From DATLWN01 sp964492895 (GTDB taxonomy: Bacteria; Pseudomonadota; Zetaproteobacteria; Mariprofundales; Mariprofundaceae), in contig CAZBLR010000008.1 of NCBI GenBank assembly GCA_964492895.1, positions 4,898 through 68,897 on the forward strand: DNA of 64,000 nucleotides, read 5' to 3'. Both the position numbers and the translations under genes were made by a program. The notes under the pieces were generated by a model that saw nothing but the letters and a program-made list of their open reading frames with translations, did not search any database and was not told the DNA's origin. How positions within the stretch are numbered: the first letter of the stretch is position 1; every line of letters starts with the position of its first letter. Shown here one piece after another: positions 46,951-56,179 of this stretch.

Positions 46951-48724
46951 AACTTCCGCCACCCCCTGTCCGGGCCTGGAACGGGCGTGCCAGGCCCGTT
47001 CCCTTGCCGACCTGCTGCTGGACATGCCCGACTCGTGGGCCGACCGGCCGCTGTTGCGCAGCCGCCAGCCGGACGGCCGCTGGACGGGCCTGAGGCGAGG
47101 CCAGGTGCGGCAATCGGTGCTGCGCATCGCCGCCTGGCTGCAGGGGCACGGCATCAAGGCCGGCGATCGCGTCGGCATCCTGTCGCACAACAAGGCCGAG
47201 TGGCTGATGGCCGATGTCGCCATCCTGGCCATCGGCGCGGTCACGGTCCCGGCCTATTTCACCGATCCCCCCGAGGCCGTGGCGCATGTGTTCAACGATG
47301 CCGGGGCGTCGCTGATCCTGGTGGAACCCGGCGAACAGCAACAGAAGCTGGCCGGCCTGGACATACCGACGCTGCCCCTGACGGGGGACGGGGAGACACT
47401 GCGGGCCATCGCCGACGACCCGTCCTGGGACGGCCGCTCCGAGGCCGTGGACATTGGGCGCGATGACCTGGCCACCCTGATCTACACCTCGGGCACGACG
47501 GGGCTGCCGAAGGGGGTCATGCTGACGCACGGCAATATCCTGTCCGACGTGGCCGCCTGCATCGAGACCGTGGCGGTGTGGCCCGATGACGTGCTGCTGT
47601 CCTTCCTGCCGGTCTCGCACGCCTTCGAGCGCACCGTCGGCCAGTTCCTGCCGCTGGCGGCCGGCGGCGAGATCGCCTACGCCGAAAGTGTGACCACCCT
47701 GCTCAGGGACATCCCGGAGGTGCGCCCGACCTTGATGATCTCGGTGCCGCGCCTGTACGAGAAGATCTATGCCGGTGTGCAGGAGTCGCTGCATCAGGGG
47801 CCGGCATTCAAGCGCATGCTGTTTGCGCAGGCCCAACGGCTGGGTAACGACCGGCGGCGCCTGCAGCAGCGGGGGAAGGACCTCGGCGGGAGCAGGGCAC
47901 TGGCCTGGTGGCTGCTCGACCGGCTGGTCAACGCGCAGCTGCGCCGGAAGCTGGGCGGACGCCTGCGCCTGTTCGTATCGGGCGGTGCGTCGCTGAATCC
48001 GAAGATCGCCCGCTTCCTGCTTTCGGCCGGCATCACGGTGCTCCCCGGGTACGGCCTGACCGAGGCCTCGCCGGTGGTGAGCGTGAATCCCTTGCAGCGG
48101 ATCAAGCCGGATACGGTGGGGCCGGCCCTGCCCGGCGTCGAGCTGAAGCTGTCGGAGGAGGGCGAGCTGCTGGCACGCGGTCCGATGGTCATGAAAGGCT
48201 ACTGGAACCGGCCGCGGGAAACGGCGGAGTCGATCGATGCCGACGGCTGGCTGCACACCGGCGACAAGGCCGTCATCGATACCGATGGCTACGTGCGTAT
48301 CGTCGACCGGGTCAAGGAGATCATGGTGCTTTCCAACGGCGAGAACGTGCCGCCGGCCGTGGTCGAGCAGCATCTGGCGCTGGATCCCTGCGTGCTGCAG
48401 GCGATGATCATCGCCGACGGCCGCGATTATGTCGTCGCCCTGGTCGTGCCGGATGAGCCCAAGCTGCGCCAGCACTGGCAGCGTGAGCATGGACGCCCGC
48501 TGCCGGAGCAGTGGCGCCGGGATGCCGGTGTGCGCGACTGGATGCTGGAACGCATGGCCTCGGATATGCATGACCTTCCCAGCTACGCACAGGTGCAGCG
48601 CTTCATGTTCGTCGACGAGGAATGGACCCAGGAGAGCGGGCTGCTGACCCCGACGCTGAAGCTCAAGCGCCGGCTGATCGTCGACCTGCACAAGAACGAT
48701 ATCCGGCGCCTGTACGCCGAGTAG
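46943..48724 (+). CDS. Long-chain acyl-CoA synthetase (AMP-forming)
   Basis: A 593-residue adenylate-forming ligase that activates fatty acids for the preceding beta-oxidation enzymes. It has the P-loop-like motif YTSGTTGLPKGVMLTHGN near residue 180, PGYGLTEASPV near 370 and the hinge segment DGWLHTGDKAVIDTDGYVRIVDRVKEIM. The ATG at 46943 overlaps the FadJ-type stop by 8 bases; a TTG at 46931 is also in frame. Convergent with the radical SAM gene, 9 bases away. Confidence 0.94.
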   Translation: MAETSATPCPGLERACQARSLADLLLDMPDSWADRPLLRSRQPDGRWTGLRRGQVRQSVLRIAAWLQGHGIKAGDRVGILSHNKAEWLMADVAILAIGAVTVPAYFTDPPEAVAHVFNDAGASLILVEPGEQQQKLAGLDIPTLPLTGDGETLRAIADDPSWDGRSEAVDIGRDDLATLIYTSGTTGLPKGVMLTHGNILSDVAACIETVAVWPDDVLLSFLPVSHAFERTVGQFLPLAAGGEIAYAESVTTLLRDIPEVRPTLMISVPRLYEKIYAGVQESLHQGPAFKRMLFAQAQRLGNDRRRLQQRGKDLGGSRALAWWLLDRLVNAQLRRKLGGRLRLFVSGGASLNPKIARFLLSAGITVLPGYGLTEASPVVSVNPLQRIKPDTVGPALPGVELKLSEEGELLARGPMVMKGYWNRPRETAESIDADGWLHTGDKAVIDTDGYVRIVDRVKEIMVLSNGENVPPAVVEQHLALDPCVLQAMIIADGRDYVVALVVPDEPKLRQHWQREHGRPLPEQWRRDAGVRDWMLERMASDMHDLPSYAQVQRFMFVDEEWTQESGLLTPTLKLKRRLIVDLHKNDIRRLYAE

Positions 48725-48733
48725 CGTCTCAGC

Positions 48734-49804
48734 TCAGATCGCGACGGGCATGCGATGGCGGCCGTAGGCGCCGGTGAAGGCCTCGAAACGGCCGGGGATC
48801 GCGAAACCGCAGTCCGGGCAATGGCCTTCCGGGTCGAGGCGGTAGCTCGGGATGTCGTACCAGTCGCGCACGATCACCGCCGCCTTGCAATCGGGGCAGT
48901 AGGTGGTATCGCCGTCCGGGTCATGCACATTGCCGGTATAGACATAGTGCAGTCCGGCCTCCATGGCGATGGCGCGTGCCCGGCGCAGCGTGGAAGGCGG
49001 CGTATCGGGCACGTCACGCATCTTCCAGTCCGGATGGAAGGCCGAGAAATGCAGCGGCACGTCCGCTCCCAGGTGTTCCAGCAGCCATGCGGACATGGCT
49101 CCGATCTCGTCGTCGCCGTCGTTCTTGCCCGGGATCAGTAGCGTCGTGATCTCGAACCAGACGTCGGTCTCGTGTTTGAGGTAGACCAGCGTGTCCAGCA
49201 CCGGCTGCAGGTGGCCGGCGCACAGGTCGTGGTAGAAGTCCTCGCTGAAGCCCTTCAGGTCGATGTTGGCGGCATCCATGTGCGCAAAGAATTCGTGCCT
49301 GGCCTTGGGATGGATGTAGCCGGCGGTGACGGCGATGCTCTTGATGTCCAGGCGACGGCAGGCTTCGGCGGTGTCGACCGCGTATTCGAGGAAGATCACC
49401 GGGTCGTTGTAGGTGTAGGCGATGGACTTGCTGCCGGTGGTGACGGCGGCATGGGCGATGTCGGCCGGCGAGGCCTCGGCGCTCAGGCGATCGAACTCAC
49501 GTGATTTGCTGATGTCCCAGTTCTGGCAGAACCTGCAGGTGAGGTTGCAGCCGGCGGTGCCGAAGGACAGCACGCGGCTACCCGGATAGAAATGGTTCAG
49601 CGGTTTCTTCTCGACCGGGTCGATGCAGAATCCCGAGGAACGACCGTAGGTGGTCAGCACCATCCGTTCACCCTCGCGCTTGCGCACGAAGCACAGGCCG
49701 CGTTGGCCATCGTGCAGCTTGCAGTCGCGCGGGCAGACATCGCACTGGATACGGCCGTCGTCCAGCGCATGCCAGTAGCGTGCGGGGAAATGCGCATCAG
49801 CCAT
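48734..49804 (-). CDS. AmmeMemoRadiSam system radical SAM enzyme
   Basis: A 356-residue radical SAM protein. The cluster motif is CNLTCRFCQN near residue 85 (CxxxCxxC), preceded by four Cys in CDVCPRDC and GLCFVRKR, and followed near the C-terminus by two CPDC pairs (YCPDCKAAV, HCPDCGFAI) that could bind metal or another cluster. It resembles pyruvate formate-lyase activating enzymes, but no glycyl-radical enzyme is nearby. The ATG at 49804 overlaps the stop of the AMMECR1 gene by 8 bases. The trio's biochemical job is unknown. Confidence 0.9.
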   Translation of the reverse strand: MADAHFPARYWHALDDGRIQCDVCPRDCKLHDGQRGLCFVRKREGERMVLTTYGRSSGFCIDPVEKKPLNHFYPGSRVLSFGTAGCNLTCRFCQNWDISKSREFDRLSAEASPADIAHAAVTTGSKSIAYTYNDPVIFLEYAVDTAEACRRLDIKSIAVTAGYIHPKARHEFFAHMDAANIDLKGFSEDFYHDLCAGHLQPVLDTLVYLKHETDVWFEITTLLIPGKNDGDDEIGAMSAWLLEHLGADVPLHFSAFHPDWKMRDVPDTPPSTLRRARAIAMEAGLHYVYTGNVHDPDGDTTYCPDCKAAVIVRDWYDIPSYRLDPEGHCPDCGFAIPGRFEAFTGAYGRHRMPVAI

Positions 49805-50357
49805 GGCGATGTCCCTGTTCGGCATACTCCTGTACCTGGTAGCGGGACAGGCGGATGCCCGGGTGCCAGAAGTCCGGCGGCAGCCCTGCCTTGCGCTTCA
49901 GCTGGGTCAGGAAGGCACGGGCATCCGGGAGCTGTTGCCACACCTGCGGCAGGAAGGTGCCGCGGCATCCCTTGAATTCGATGATCAGACCGTCCGTGCC
50001 CGGCACCAGCTGGCGGAGGGCATCGGCCTCGTCGGCCACCGGCAGCGGTTCGGCCGCACCGAGCACGGACACGGAGATGTCGATATCTCCGAACTCCGGT
50101 GCCGTCAGCGGCTGGAAGCGGAAATCACGGAAGGCGGCGGACAGCGCATTGTCCCGCACATCCTCGGCCAGCGGCCTGCGGGGGACCAGGCTGCCGATAC
50201 AGCCGCGCAGACGGCCGTCCATGTGCAGGGTGACGAAGCTGGCGCCGTGCTCCAGCAACGAATCCGGCAGCGCCTGTTCCGCGGCCGGCAGGCCGAGGAT
50301 GCCGGCGATGGCGGCACGGGCGATGCCCGGCAACAGCCGAGCGTCGCGGTCAACCAT
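49797..50357 (-). CDS. AmmeMemoRadiSam system protein A (AMMECR1 domain)
   Basis: A 186-residue AMMECR1-family protein with the invariant motif LRGCIGSL near residue 50 and the later block LIIEFKGCRGTFLPQVW near 130. The family occurs in archaea, bacteria and eukaryotes without a settled activity. It overlaps both neighbours by 8 bases, so the three proteins are co-translated. Confidence 0.92.
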   Translation of the reverse strand: MVDRDARLLPGIARAAIAGILGLPAAEQALPDSLLEHGASFVTLHMDGRLRGCIGSLVPRRPLAEDVRDNALSAAFRDFRFQPLTAPEFGDIDISVSVLGAAEPLPVADEADALRQLVPGTDGLIIEFKGCRGTFLPQVWQQLPDARAFLTQLKRKAGLPPDFWHPGIRLSRYQVQEYAEQGHRHG

Positions 50358-51141
50358 GGGTACGTTCCTGGAAGGCGATGGCGGCGTAGCCGACCACGCG
50401 ATCCCTGTCCCCGGCTGTATCGCCGGAGTTGCACAGGTGGATCAGTACCGGTTCGAGCGGCGCGTGCTGCAGCGAATGCAGCAGGCCGTTGATGGGCGTG
50501 GCACCGCAGGCCTGCTCATGGCTGTGGAGAATCTTGCCGGCCAGGATGTCGCTCACCGTCTTTCTGTCCAGGTTGCATGCACCGGCGTAATCAAGGTAAT
50601 GCGACAGGTCCGAGCTGACGACGATGGCCAGATCCGGTTCGCGGCGCAGGCGGTCGATGACGGCACCCACCTCCGCAACCGAGGCATCGCCGACGACCAG
50701 CGGGATCAGGCTGAACTCGCTCAGGTGGCGCTGCAAAAAGGGCAGGTGCACCTCCAGCCCATGCTCGTGGCGATGAGCGGCATCGAAGATGCCGACGCCC
50801 GGCATGCGGATCAACTCGTCGCAGAGCGGGCGGTCCAGGGGCACCACGCCGAGCGGGGTTTCGAAGGCATCGCAATCAGGCAGAGCCAGGCCGTGCACCG
50901 GTACGCGGTGCACGGGTCCGAGGATCGCCACCTTGCGGATGCCCCGCGGCAGGGCCTTGTAGGCACGGGCGGCGGTCGAACCGGAGTAAATATAGCCGGC
51001 ATGCGGGGCGATGATGACGCGGCTGGCATGCACGCCGGCGGGCAGACTCACCTGGGCCAGCATTTTATCGACCGTCCGGGTCAGGACGGTGGCATCGGCC
51101 GGGTAGAAGCTACCGGCAACGGACGAGGAGCGGATGCGCAT
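50350..51141 (-). CDS. AmmeMemoRadiSam system protein B (MEMO1 family)
   Basis: A 263-residue MEMO-family protein, structurally related to extradiol dioxygenases. Conserved segments: AGSFYPAD at the start, APHAGYIYSG near residue 45 with the first metal-ligand His, SDLSHYLDY near 185, and EQACGATPINGLL near 220 with the conserved Cys. I chose the ATG at 51141, where homology starts and AAGGA lies five bases upstream; the open frame runs further to 51168. A Fur-box-like sequence covers this start, suggesting iron control. Confidence 0.9.
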   Translation of the reverse strand: MRIRSSSVAGSFYPADATVLTRTVDKMLAQVSLPAGVHASRVIIAPHAGYIYSGSTAARAYKALPRGIRKVAILGPVHRVPVHGLALPDCDAFETPLGVVPLDRPLCDELIRMPGVGIFDAAHRHEHGLEVHLPFLQRHLSEFSLIPLVVGDASVAEVGAVIDRLRREPDLAIVVSSDLSHYLDYAGACNLDRKTVSDILAGKILHSHEQACGATPINGLLHSLQHAPLEPVLIHLCNSGDTAGDRDRVVGYAAIAFQERTHG

Positions 51142-51157
51142 AATCCTTATCATTATA
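51139..51157 (-). promoter_or_regulatory. Fur-box-like operator over the AmmeMemoRadiSam start codon
   Basis: Read on the minus strand, TATAATGATAAGGATTATG matches the 19-base Fur consensus at 15 positions and shares the half-site ATAATGATAA with the fur operator at 21404. It overlaps the ribosome-binding site and ATG of the MEMO-family gene. Confidence 0.65.
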
Positions 51158-51275
51158 CGGGTAAACACCCGCCGAAACCAGCCCTGTCCCTTGGGCTCAG
51201 TCCGGGTGGCGTGTGTGCGGCGAACATGTCCCGGGGCATCTGCACGGTGTCCTGGCCAGGACAGCCGTCACCGGC

Positions 51276-54200
51276 CTAAATGGGTGGCGAATGACCGGGC
51301 AGGCTGAATCCTTGTTCGCGGAACAGCTTGAGACAGACATCGACGGTCGCCGTGTCATAAAACACGCCGCGGTTGCGTTCGATCTCGCTCAGGGCGGCCT
51401 CGAGCCCCAGCCCTCCCCGGTAAGGCCGGTGCGAGGACATCGCCTCCACCACGTCGGCCACGGCGATGATCATGGACTCGGGAAGGATCTGGTCTCCCTT
51501 CAGCCCCTGTGGGTAGCCCGAGCCGTCCAGCCGTTCGTGATGCTGCAGGATGATGTCCGCGATCGGCCACGGGAACTGGATACCCTTGACGATATCGTAG
51601 CCGGCCTGAGGATGTGTCCTGATCATCTGGTACTCGATGTCGGTCAGCTTTCCGGGCCTGGAGAGGATCTCGGCCGGGATATGGATCTTCCCCAGATCGT
51701 GAATGATGGCGGAGAGTCGGATACCGTGGATCTGATCCTCTGGCAGCTTCATTTCCCGGGAAATGGCCACCGCCAGGTCGGCGACATTCCGTTGATGGCC
51801 GGCGGTATAGGGATCGCGTGCCTCCACGGTATCGGCGATGGCCTGGATCGATTGCTCCAGGCTATGGCGCAGGATCGCGCCATGTTCTTCGTGTTCGATG
51901 CGTGTCCTGATCGTTTCGATGCCGTAGGAAATCTCGTTTGCGAGCTCTTGCAGCAAGGCCACTTCCTCCTCATAGAATGCATGAGCCTCAGCTGCATAGA
52001 GGGTGAGTGCCCCCAAAATGCGATTGCGATAGATCAGGGGAAGCGCGATCGAGGACTGATATCCGCGCTTGAGGATGGCCTCGCGCCATGGCGCCATGTT
52101 TGCGTTGCTCAGGCAATCCGTGTTGATGGCGGTCTTTCCCGTCCTGATCGCAGTGCCGGTTGGACCTTGCCCCAGTTCCGTATTGGCCCACGAGATCTTG
52201 GCTCCGTCCAGATATCCCTCTTCATAGCCCGACTGCGCGATGGGGCGCACGGATTTATCGGCGTCGTTTTCGGCCACGCCGATCCAGGCCATCATGTAAC
52301 CGCCGGATTCCACAGCCAGCCTGCAGATTTCCTCGAGGAATGGCTGTTCCTTCTCGGATCGAACCAGCAGCGTGTTGCACTGACTCAACAGCTTGAGGGC
52401 GCGATTCGTCCGGCGAAGTTCCTCTTCCGCGTGCTTGCGTTCGCTAATGTCACGGAAGATGCCCACAAGGTAGTCATTGCCATCCAATTGGACCTTGGAC
52501 GTGTTGATGTCGGCATAGAACACCGAGCCGTCCTTGCGCTTGACCGGCATGTTGGGGGCGATCTGGATCTCACCCCGGGCCTGTTTCCCGAATTGTTCCT
52601 GGGTATAGGGAAGCTCCTTCTCAGGGTGGATGTCTGTAACGTGTAGCTGGCTTATCTCCTCCTGGCTGTAGTCCAGCATGTGACACATGGCCGGATTTGC
52701 CATGGATAGCCGCTGGGTTTTGATATCCGCAAGCACAATGCCGTCGAGCGCTCCGTCCAGGATGGCCCGGAGCCTGCTCTCCGATTCTTGCAGAAGGGTT
52801 TCCGCCAGCTTGCGTTCGCTGATGTCGCGCGTGATGCTGAGCAGGTAGGGCTTGTCGAGCTCGATCAGGGTGACGCTGACCTCCACCGGGAAGGTCGAGC
52901 CGTCCTTGCGCCGGTGCGTGCTTTCGAAACGGGCTGCCCCCGAGGTCCTGATCTGCTCCTCGATGGCCTTGCCCTCCTGTTCGGGCATGGTGTCGATGTC
53001 GTACACATTCATGGTCCGGAACTCTTCGCGGCTGTAGCCCAGCTTGAGGCATCCCGTGTCGTTGACGTCCAGAAAGCGCAAGGTGCCGGGCTCGATGACC
53101 TCGATGGCATCGTTGGAATGGTCGAGCAGGGAACGGAACAATGCCTGTTCCGCTTCGGCCTGTTTTCGCTCGCTGATATCGCGTACGACGGCGAGCCGGT
53201 AAACACGGTCGGCGATCCGGACCAGGGAGATGCTGACCTCCACCGGGAAGGTCGAGCCGTCCTTGCGATGATGGCGGCTTTCGAGCCTCGTCGAACCCTT
53301 TTCCTGCAATGCCCTGTTCAGGCTTTTAAGCTGGGTCTGGCTCAGATACGGATCGAGGTCGTAGACCTGCATTGATAGAAGCTCTTCCCGGCTGTAGCCA
53401 TGCATGCGACATATCGCTTCGTTGACGTCGAGGAAACGAAGCGTGTCGGGATCGAGCACCTCGATGCCGTCGCTGGCTTTGTCGAGCAGGGTCCGAAAGA
53501 CTTTGGCCTCGTCCATGTCCGACTTGCGAGTGCTGATATCGCGCACCACGGCAATCCTGAAATCCAGATCGCCGATCTGGACCAGCGAGATGTTGACCTC
53601 GACCGGAAACTTCGATCCGTCCTTGCGGCGATGGAAGCTTTCGATGGTCATGGACTGCCTGGACTGCAGCTCTTCATTCAGCCTCTTCCACTGCTCGGCG
53701 CTGAGATCCTGATCGATGTCGGGCACACGCATCGACAGGAGTTCATCACGGGTGTAACCCAGGGTATTGCACGCTGTTTCATTGACATCGAGGTAGCGTA
53801 GGGTCGCCTGATCGATCACCTCGATGGCATCGGTGGATTTGTCCAGCAGGGCCCGGAACAACTGGAGCCTGGTCTCGTCCGCCTTGCGGCCACTGATGTC
53901 CCAGATAGCGATGGAGGCCGCTTTGGTCTCGCCCTCGTCGCCGCGAATGGGCGATAGCATGATGGACACGTACATCGCAGTGCCATTCTTTGCTTTCCAT
54001 ACCGCGTCCAGATGCTGTACGCGTCCGTCGTGGCGCATGCTGTCCAGCTTTGCCGTCAGCTCGTCTGTCGTTTCGGCTGGAATGACAAGGCGCTGCAGGG
54101 GTTGCCCGATAGCCTCATCGGCAGTGAATCCGAGCAGCCGTTCGGCATCTTCATCCCAGCGTTCCACGACACCGTCTGGCGTGGTCAGCACCATTGCGCC

Positions 54201-54287
54201 GTCTGCAAAGACGGCCTGGGCCTTTCGCGCCCCGGTTTCCTCGGCCTTGATGATGCTCGCCATGAACTCATGCTCCCCAGCCATCAT
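51276..54287 (-). CDS. PAS(x5)-GAF-HD-GYP c-di-GMP phosphodiesterase
   Basis: A 1003-residue soluble sensor. Five PAS domains lie at about 28-140, 140-255, 265-375, 385-500 and 510-625, then a GAF domain (635-800) and an HD-GYP domain (820-1000) with HQRNV, HDLGK, THP, HHERLDGSGYP and ADVVEAM intact. PAS 2, 3 and 4 are clearly tandem duplicates (each has an 'AIEVI/GIEVL...LRFLDVNE...GYSREE' core). The C-terminal GAF-HD-GYP part is closely similar to the KaiBC-linked protein at 29495-33019. The start may instead be the ATG at 54263, which has GGGGAG upstream. No kai genes accompany this copy. Confidence 0.92.
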   Translation of the reverse strand: MMAGEHEFMASIIKAEETGARKAQAVFADGAMVLTTPDGVVERWDEDAERLLGFTADEAIGQPLQRLVIPAETTDELTAKLDSMRHDGRVQHLDAVWKAKNGTAMYVSIMLSPIRGDEGETKAASIAIWDISGRKADETRLQLFRALLDKSTDAIEVIDQATLRYLDVNETACNTLGYTRDELLSMRVPDIDQDLSAEQWKRLNEELQSRQSMTIESFHRRKDGSKFPVEVNISLVQIGDLDFRIAVVRDISTRKSDMDEAKVFRTLLDKASDGIEVLDPDTLRFLDVNEAICRMHGYSREELLSMQVYDLDPYLSQTQLKSLNRALQEKGSTRLESRHHRKDGSTFPVEVSISLVRIADRVYRLAVVRDISERKQAEAEQALFRSLLDHSNDAIEVIEPGTLRFLDVNDTGCLKLGYSREEFRTMNVYDIDTMPEQEGKAIEEQIRTSGAARFESTHRRKDGSTFPVEVSVTLIELDKPYLLSITRDISERKLAETLLQESESRLRAILDGALDGIVLADIKTQRLSMANPAMCHMLDYSQEEISQLHVTDIHPEKELPYTQEQFGKQARGEIQIAPNMPVKRKDGSVFYADINTSKVQLDGNDYLVGIFRDISERKHAEEELRRTNRALKLLSQCNTLLVRSEKEQPFLEEICRLAVESGGYMMAWIGVAENDADKSVRPIAQSGYEEGYLDGAKISWANTELGQGPTGTAIRTGKTAINTDCLSNANMAPWREAILKRGYQSSIALPLIYRNRILGALTLYAAEAHAFYEEEVALLQELANEISYGIETIRTRIEHEEHGAILRHSLEQSIQAIADTVEARDPYTAGHQRNVADLAVAISREMKLPEDQIHGIRLSAIIHDLGKIHIPAEILSRPGKLTDIEYQMIRTHPQAGYDIVKGIQFPWPIADIILQHHERLDGSGYPQGLKGDQILPESMIIAVADVVEAMSSHRPYRGGLGLEAALSEIERNRGVFYDTATVDVCLKLFREQGFSLPGHSPPI

Positions 54288-54487
54288 CCACGCCCCTGGT
54301 CACGCGGGGGCCCGGAAGGTGATGCCTTGCATCAATATTGGAGACGACGGAATCGCCGGGTGCAAGAAGGACACCAGGCGGCAGCCCGGTTGCCCTGATG
54401 TCCGGTATATCAACGATGGCGGTTGGCATGAGGCGGATGTATGGAGCCCCGGCATCGTCCGGAGGGACTTTCCATTCAATTTTTCGA

Positions 54488-54517
54488 TTGTCCAATATAC
54501 GTATATCCACGTATAAT
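54488..54517 (+). promoter_or_regulatory. Promoter of the PAS-GGDEF gene with palindromic operator
   Basis: TTGTCC (54488-54493), 18 bases, then a perfect TATAAT (54512-54517). The spacer contains the 12-bp palindrome ATATACGTATAT (54495-54506), a probable regulator site. The 358-base gap 54288-54645 between the divergent HD-GYP and GGDEF genes holds nothing else I can name. Confidence 0.65.
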
Positions 54518-54645
54518 GCCTGGGTGGAGTGGTGTGGATGGGCGCCTTGTTCCGTGACCCGGTTTGCGGTGCCGGGAAGTTGTCCAAGCTCTTTGAATCG
54601 TTCATGCCTTTGACGGCCGTCATTATTTAGATGCCCGAGGGAAGC

Positions 54646-55701
54646 ATGATCAGAAACGACACAGGTAATGATTGGTCAGGGAACCCGTGTATGGATCATG
54701 ACGAGATGACAGTGGAGGAGCAGCTGCGCCAGCGTACGGCCGAATTGGAGGCGGCGCTGCGTGAGAATCAGCGGATCAGCTCCGCCTTGAACGAGTCGGA
54801 GCAGAAGTTCCATCGCCTGGTCGAGCGCTCGCTTGTCGGCATCAGCCTGTCGGATGGCCACCGGTTTATCTATGTCAATCCGAAGTTCGCCGAGATCACC
54901 GGTTACAGCGTGGATGAGCTGCTGCACATGGGGCCGCTCGATATCCTGGCCGAGAGTGACCGATCCCAGGCCGAGAATTTGCTGCTTCGGGGCCTGAACG
55001 GCGAGTTCGCCGGCAACTTCTCGACGGTGATCAACATCCAGCGCAAGGACGGAACGGTGTCGCTCGGAGAGCTGACGGGAGGGCCCTCGGTGGATGTCGA
55101 CGGCAAGCCTGCAGTGATCGCGATGATCGAGGACATCACGGACAAGGTTCGTGCGGATGACAAGATCAGGCTGCTGAATGGCCGCTTGTGGGAGCAGGCC
55201 GTCCGCGATCCGCTGACCGATCTGTTCAACCGGCGGTATTTCGAGGAGTCGCTGGCCCGCGAGATCCACAACGCCAAGCGCCATGGGCAGACGCTGGGTC
55301 TGGTCATGGGGGATCTGGACCATTTCAAAAACGTCAATGACACCTGCGGGCATCAGGCCGGCGACAAGGTGCTGCGGGCATTCGCCGATCTGATGAAGCA
55401 ATACTCGCGCGGCAGCGATGTGCCGTGCCGCTACGGCGGCGAGGAATTCCTGCTGCTGTTGCCCGGCATCAATGAAGACAAGGCCCGTGAGCGGGCGGAG
55501 CTTTTGAGATCGAGGATTTCGGCCGTGCCTGTCGAATGCCAAGGAACAACCCTGCATGTCTCGGCGTCTTTCGGCGTGGCGGTCTTCCCCTGGCATGCCA
55601 AGGATACGGATTCGCTGATTGCGGTGGTGGACAGGGCGATGTACCAGGCGAAGGCGGCCGGGCGCAATCGTGTCTGTTGTGCCGACGTCGCTGCCGGTTG
55701 A
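54646..55701 (+). CDS. PAS-GGDEF diguanylate cyclase
   Basis: A 351-residue soluble protein. A short coiled coil (about 22-50) is followed by one PAS domain (52-170) and a GGDEF domain with GGEEF at 264-268 and the RxxD inhibitory site at 255-258, both intact. It should make c-di-GMP from two GTP with product inhibition. I chose the ATG at 54646 (GAGG five bases upstream) over an ATG at 54631. Divergent from the HD-GYP gene across a promoter with a palindromic site, so synthesis and breakdown may be co-regulated. Confidence 0.92.
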   Translation: MIRNDTGNDWSGNPCMDHDEMTVEEQLRQRTAELEAALRENQRISSALNESEQKFHRLVERSLVGISLSDGHRFIYVNPKFAEITGYSVDELLHMGPLDILAESDRSQAENLLLRGLNGEFAGNFSTVINIQRKDGTVSLGELTGGPSVDVDGKPAVIAMIEDITDKVRADDKIRLLNGRLWEQAVRDPLTDLFNRRYFEESLAREIHNAKRHGQTLGLVMGDLDHFKNVNDTCGHQAGDKVLRAFADLMKQYSRGSDVPCRYGGEEFLLLLPGINEDKARERAELLRSRISAVPVECQGTTLHVSASFGVAVFPWHAKDTDSLIAVVDRAMYQAKAAGRNRVCCADVAAG

Positions 55702-55725
55702 TGCGGCGGTTGCTTCAGCGTCGGA

Positions 55726-55950
55726 TCATGCCCGTTGTGGACGCGCGATGTTCCCATGCCGCAACAGGGCAGTGAACGCCTTCGCGGGCAAGGGTCTGCT
55801 GAACAGAAATCCCTGGTAGGTCTGGCAACCGTTCTGTTTTAGCACCTCCAGTTCCGCCTCCGTTTCCACGCCTTCGGCGATGACGTGGAGATTCAGGGGC
55901 TGTCCCATGTTGATGATGGTGCGTACGACAGCGACCTGGAACGGATCAGT
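55726..55950 (-). pseudogene. 3' remnant of an EAL-domain gene
   Basis: About 75 codons encode only the last quarter of an EAL domain: a helix like VAVVRTIINMGQPLNL, the motif VIAEGVETE, then NGCQTYQGFLFSRPLP and a stop. The similarity ends abruptly near 55950, where the stop codon of the next small gene falls, with no EAL, Asn or DDFGTG motifs upstream. The rest has been deleted. The longest ATG-initiated frame would give a 60-residue peptide that cannot be a working phosphodiesterase. Confidence 0.85.
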
Positions 55951-56179
55951 TCATGGCCATCCGCGCGTCGCCTTCCTTGAGCCAGGTGCTCAGCCATTGG
56001 GCGATGACCTTCCGTCGCTCCTCCGGCGGCATGCCTTCCCGCAACCGGTCCGAACCAAGCGCCGGGCCTGGATGGAAAGCATCCTTGACCCCCTGCGCCG
56101 CTTGGCCTTCGACGTCCTTCAGCGCGACCGGTCCACTGGCACGCGCAACGTGTTCCTCTCTGGCCGTTTCAGTCGACAT
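55946..56179 (-). CDS. Small hypothetical protein
   Basis: A 77-residue, highly charged protein that I do not recognise. It is predicted helical with no signal peptide or membrane segment; the C-terminal half reads PPEERRKVIAQWLSTWLKEG. The ATG at 56179 has GGAGG five bases upstream, which supports translation. It ends at the breakpoint of the EAL remnant. TACGTA motifs occur upstream at 56229 and 56285. Confidence 0.5.
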   Translation of the reverse strand: MSTETAREEHVARASGPVALKDVEGQAAQGVKDAFHPGPALGSDRLREGMPPEERRKVIAQWLSTWLKEGDARMAMN

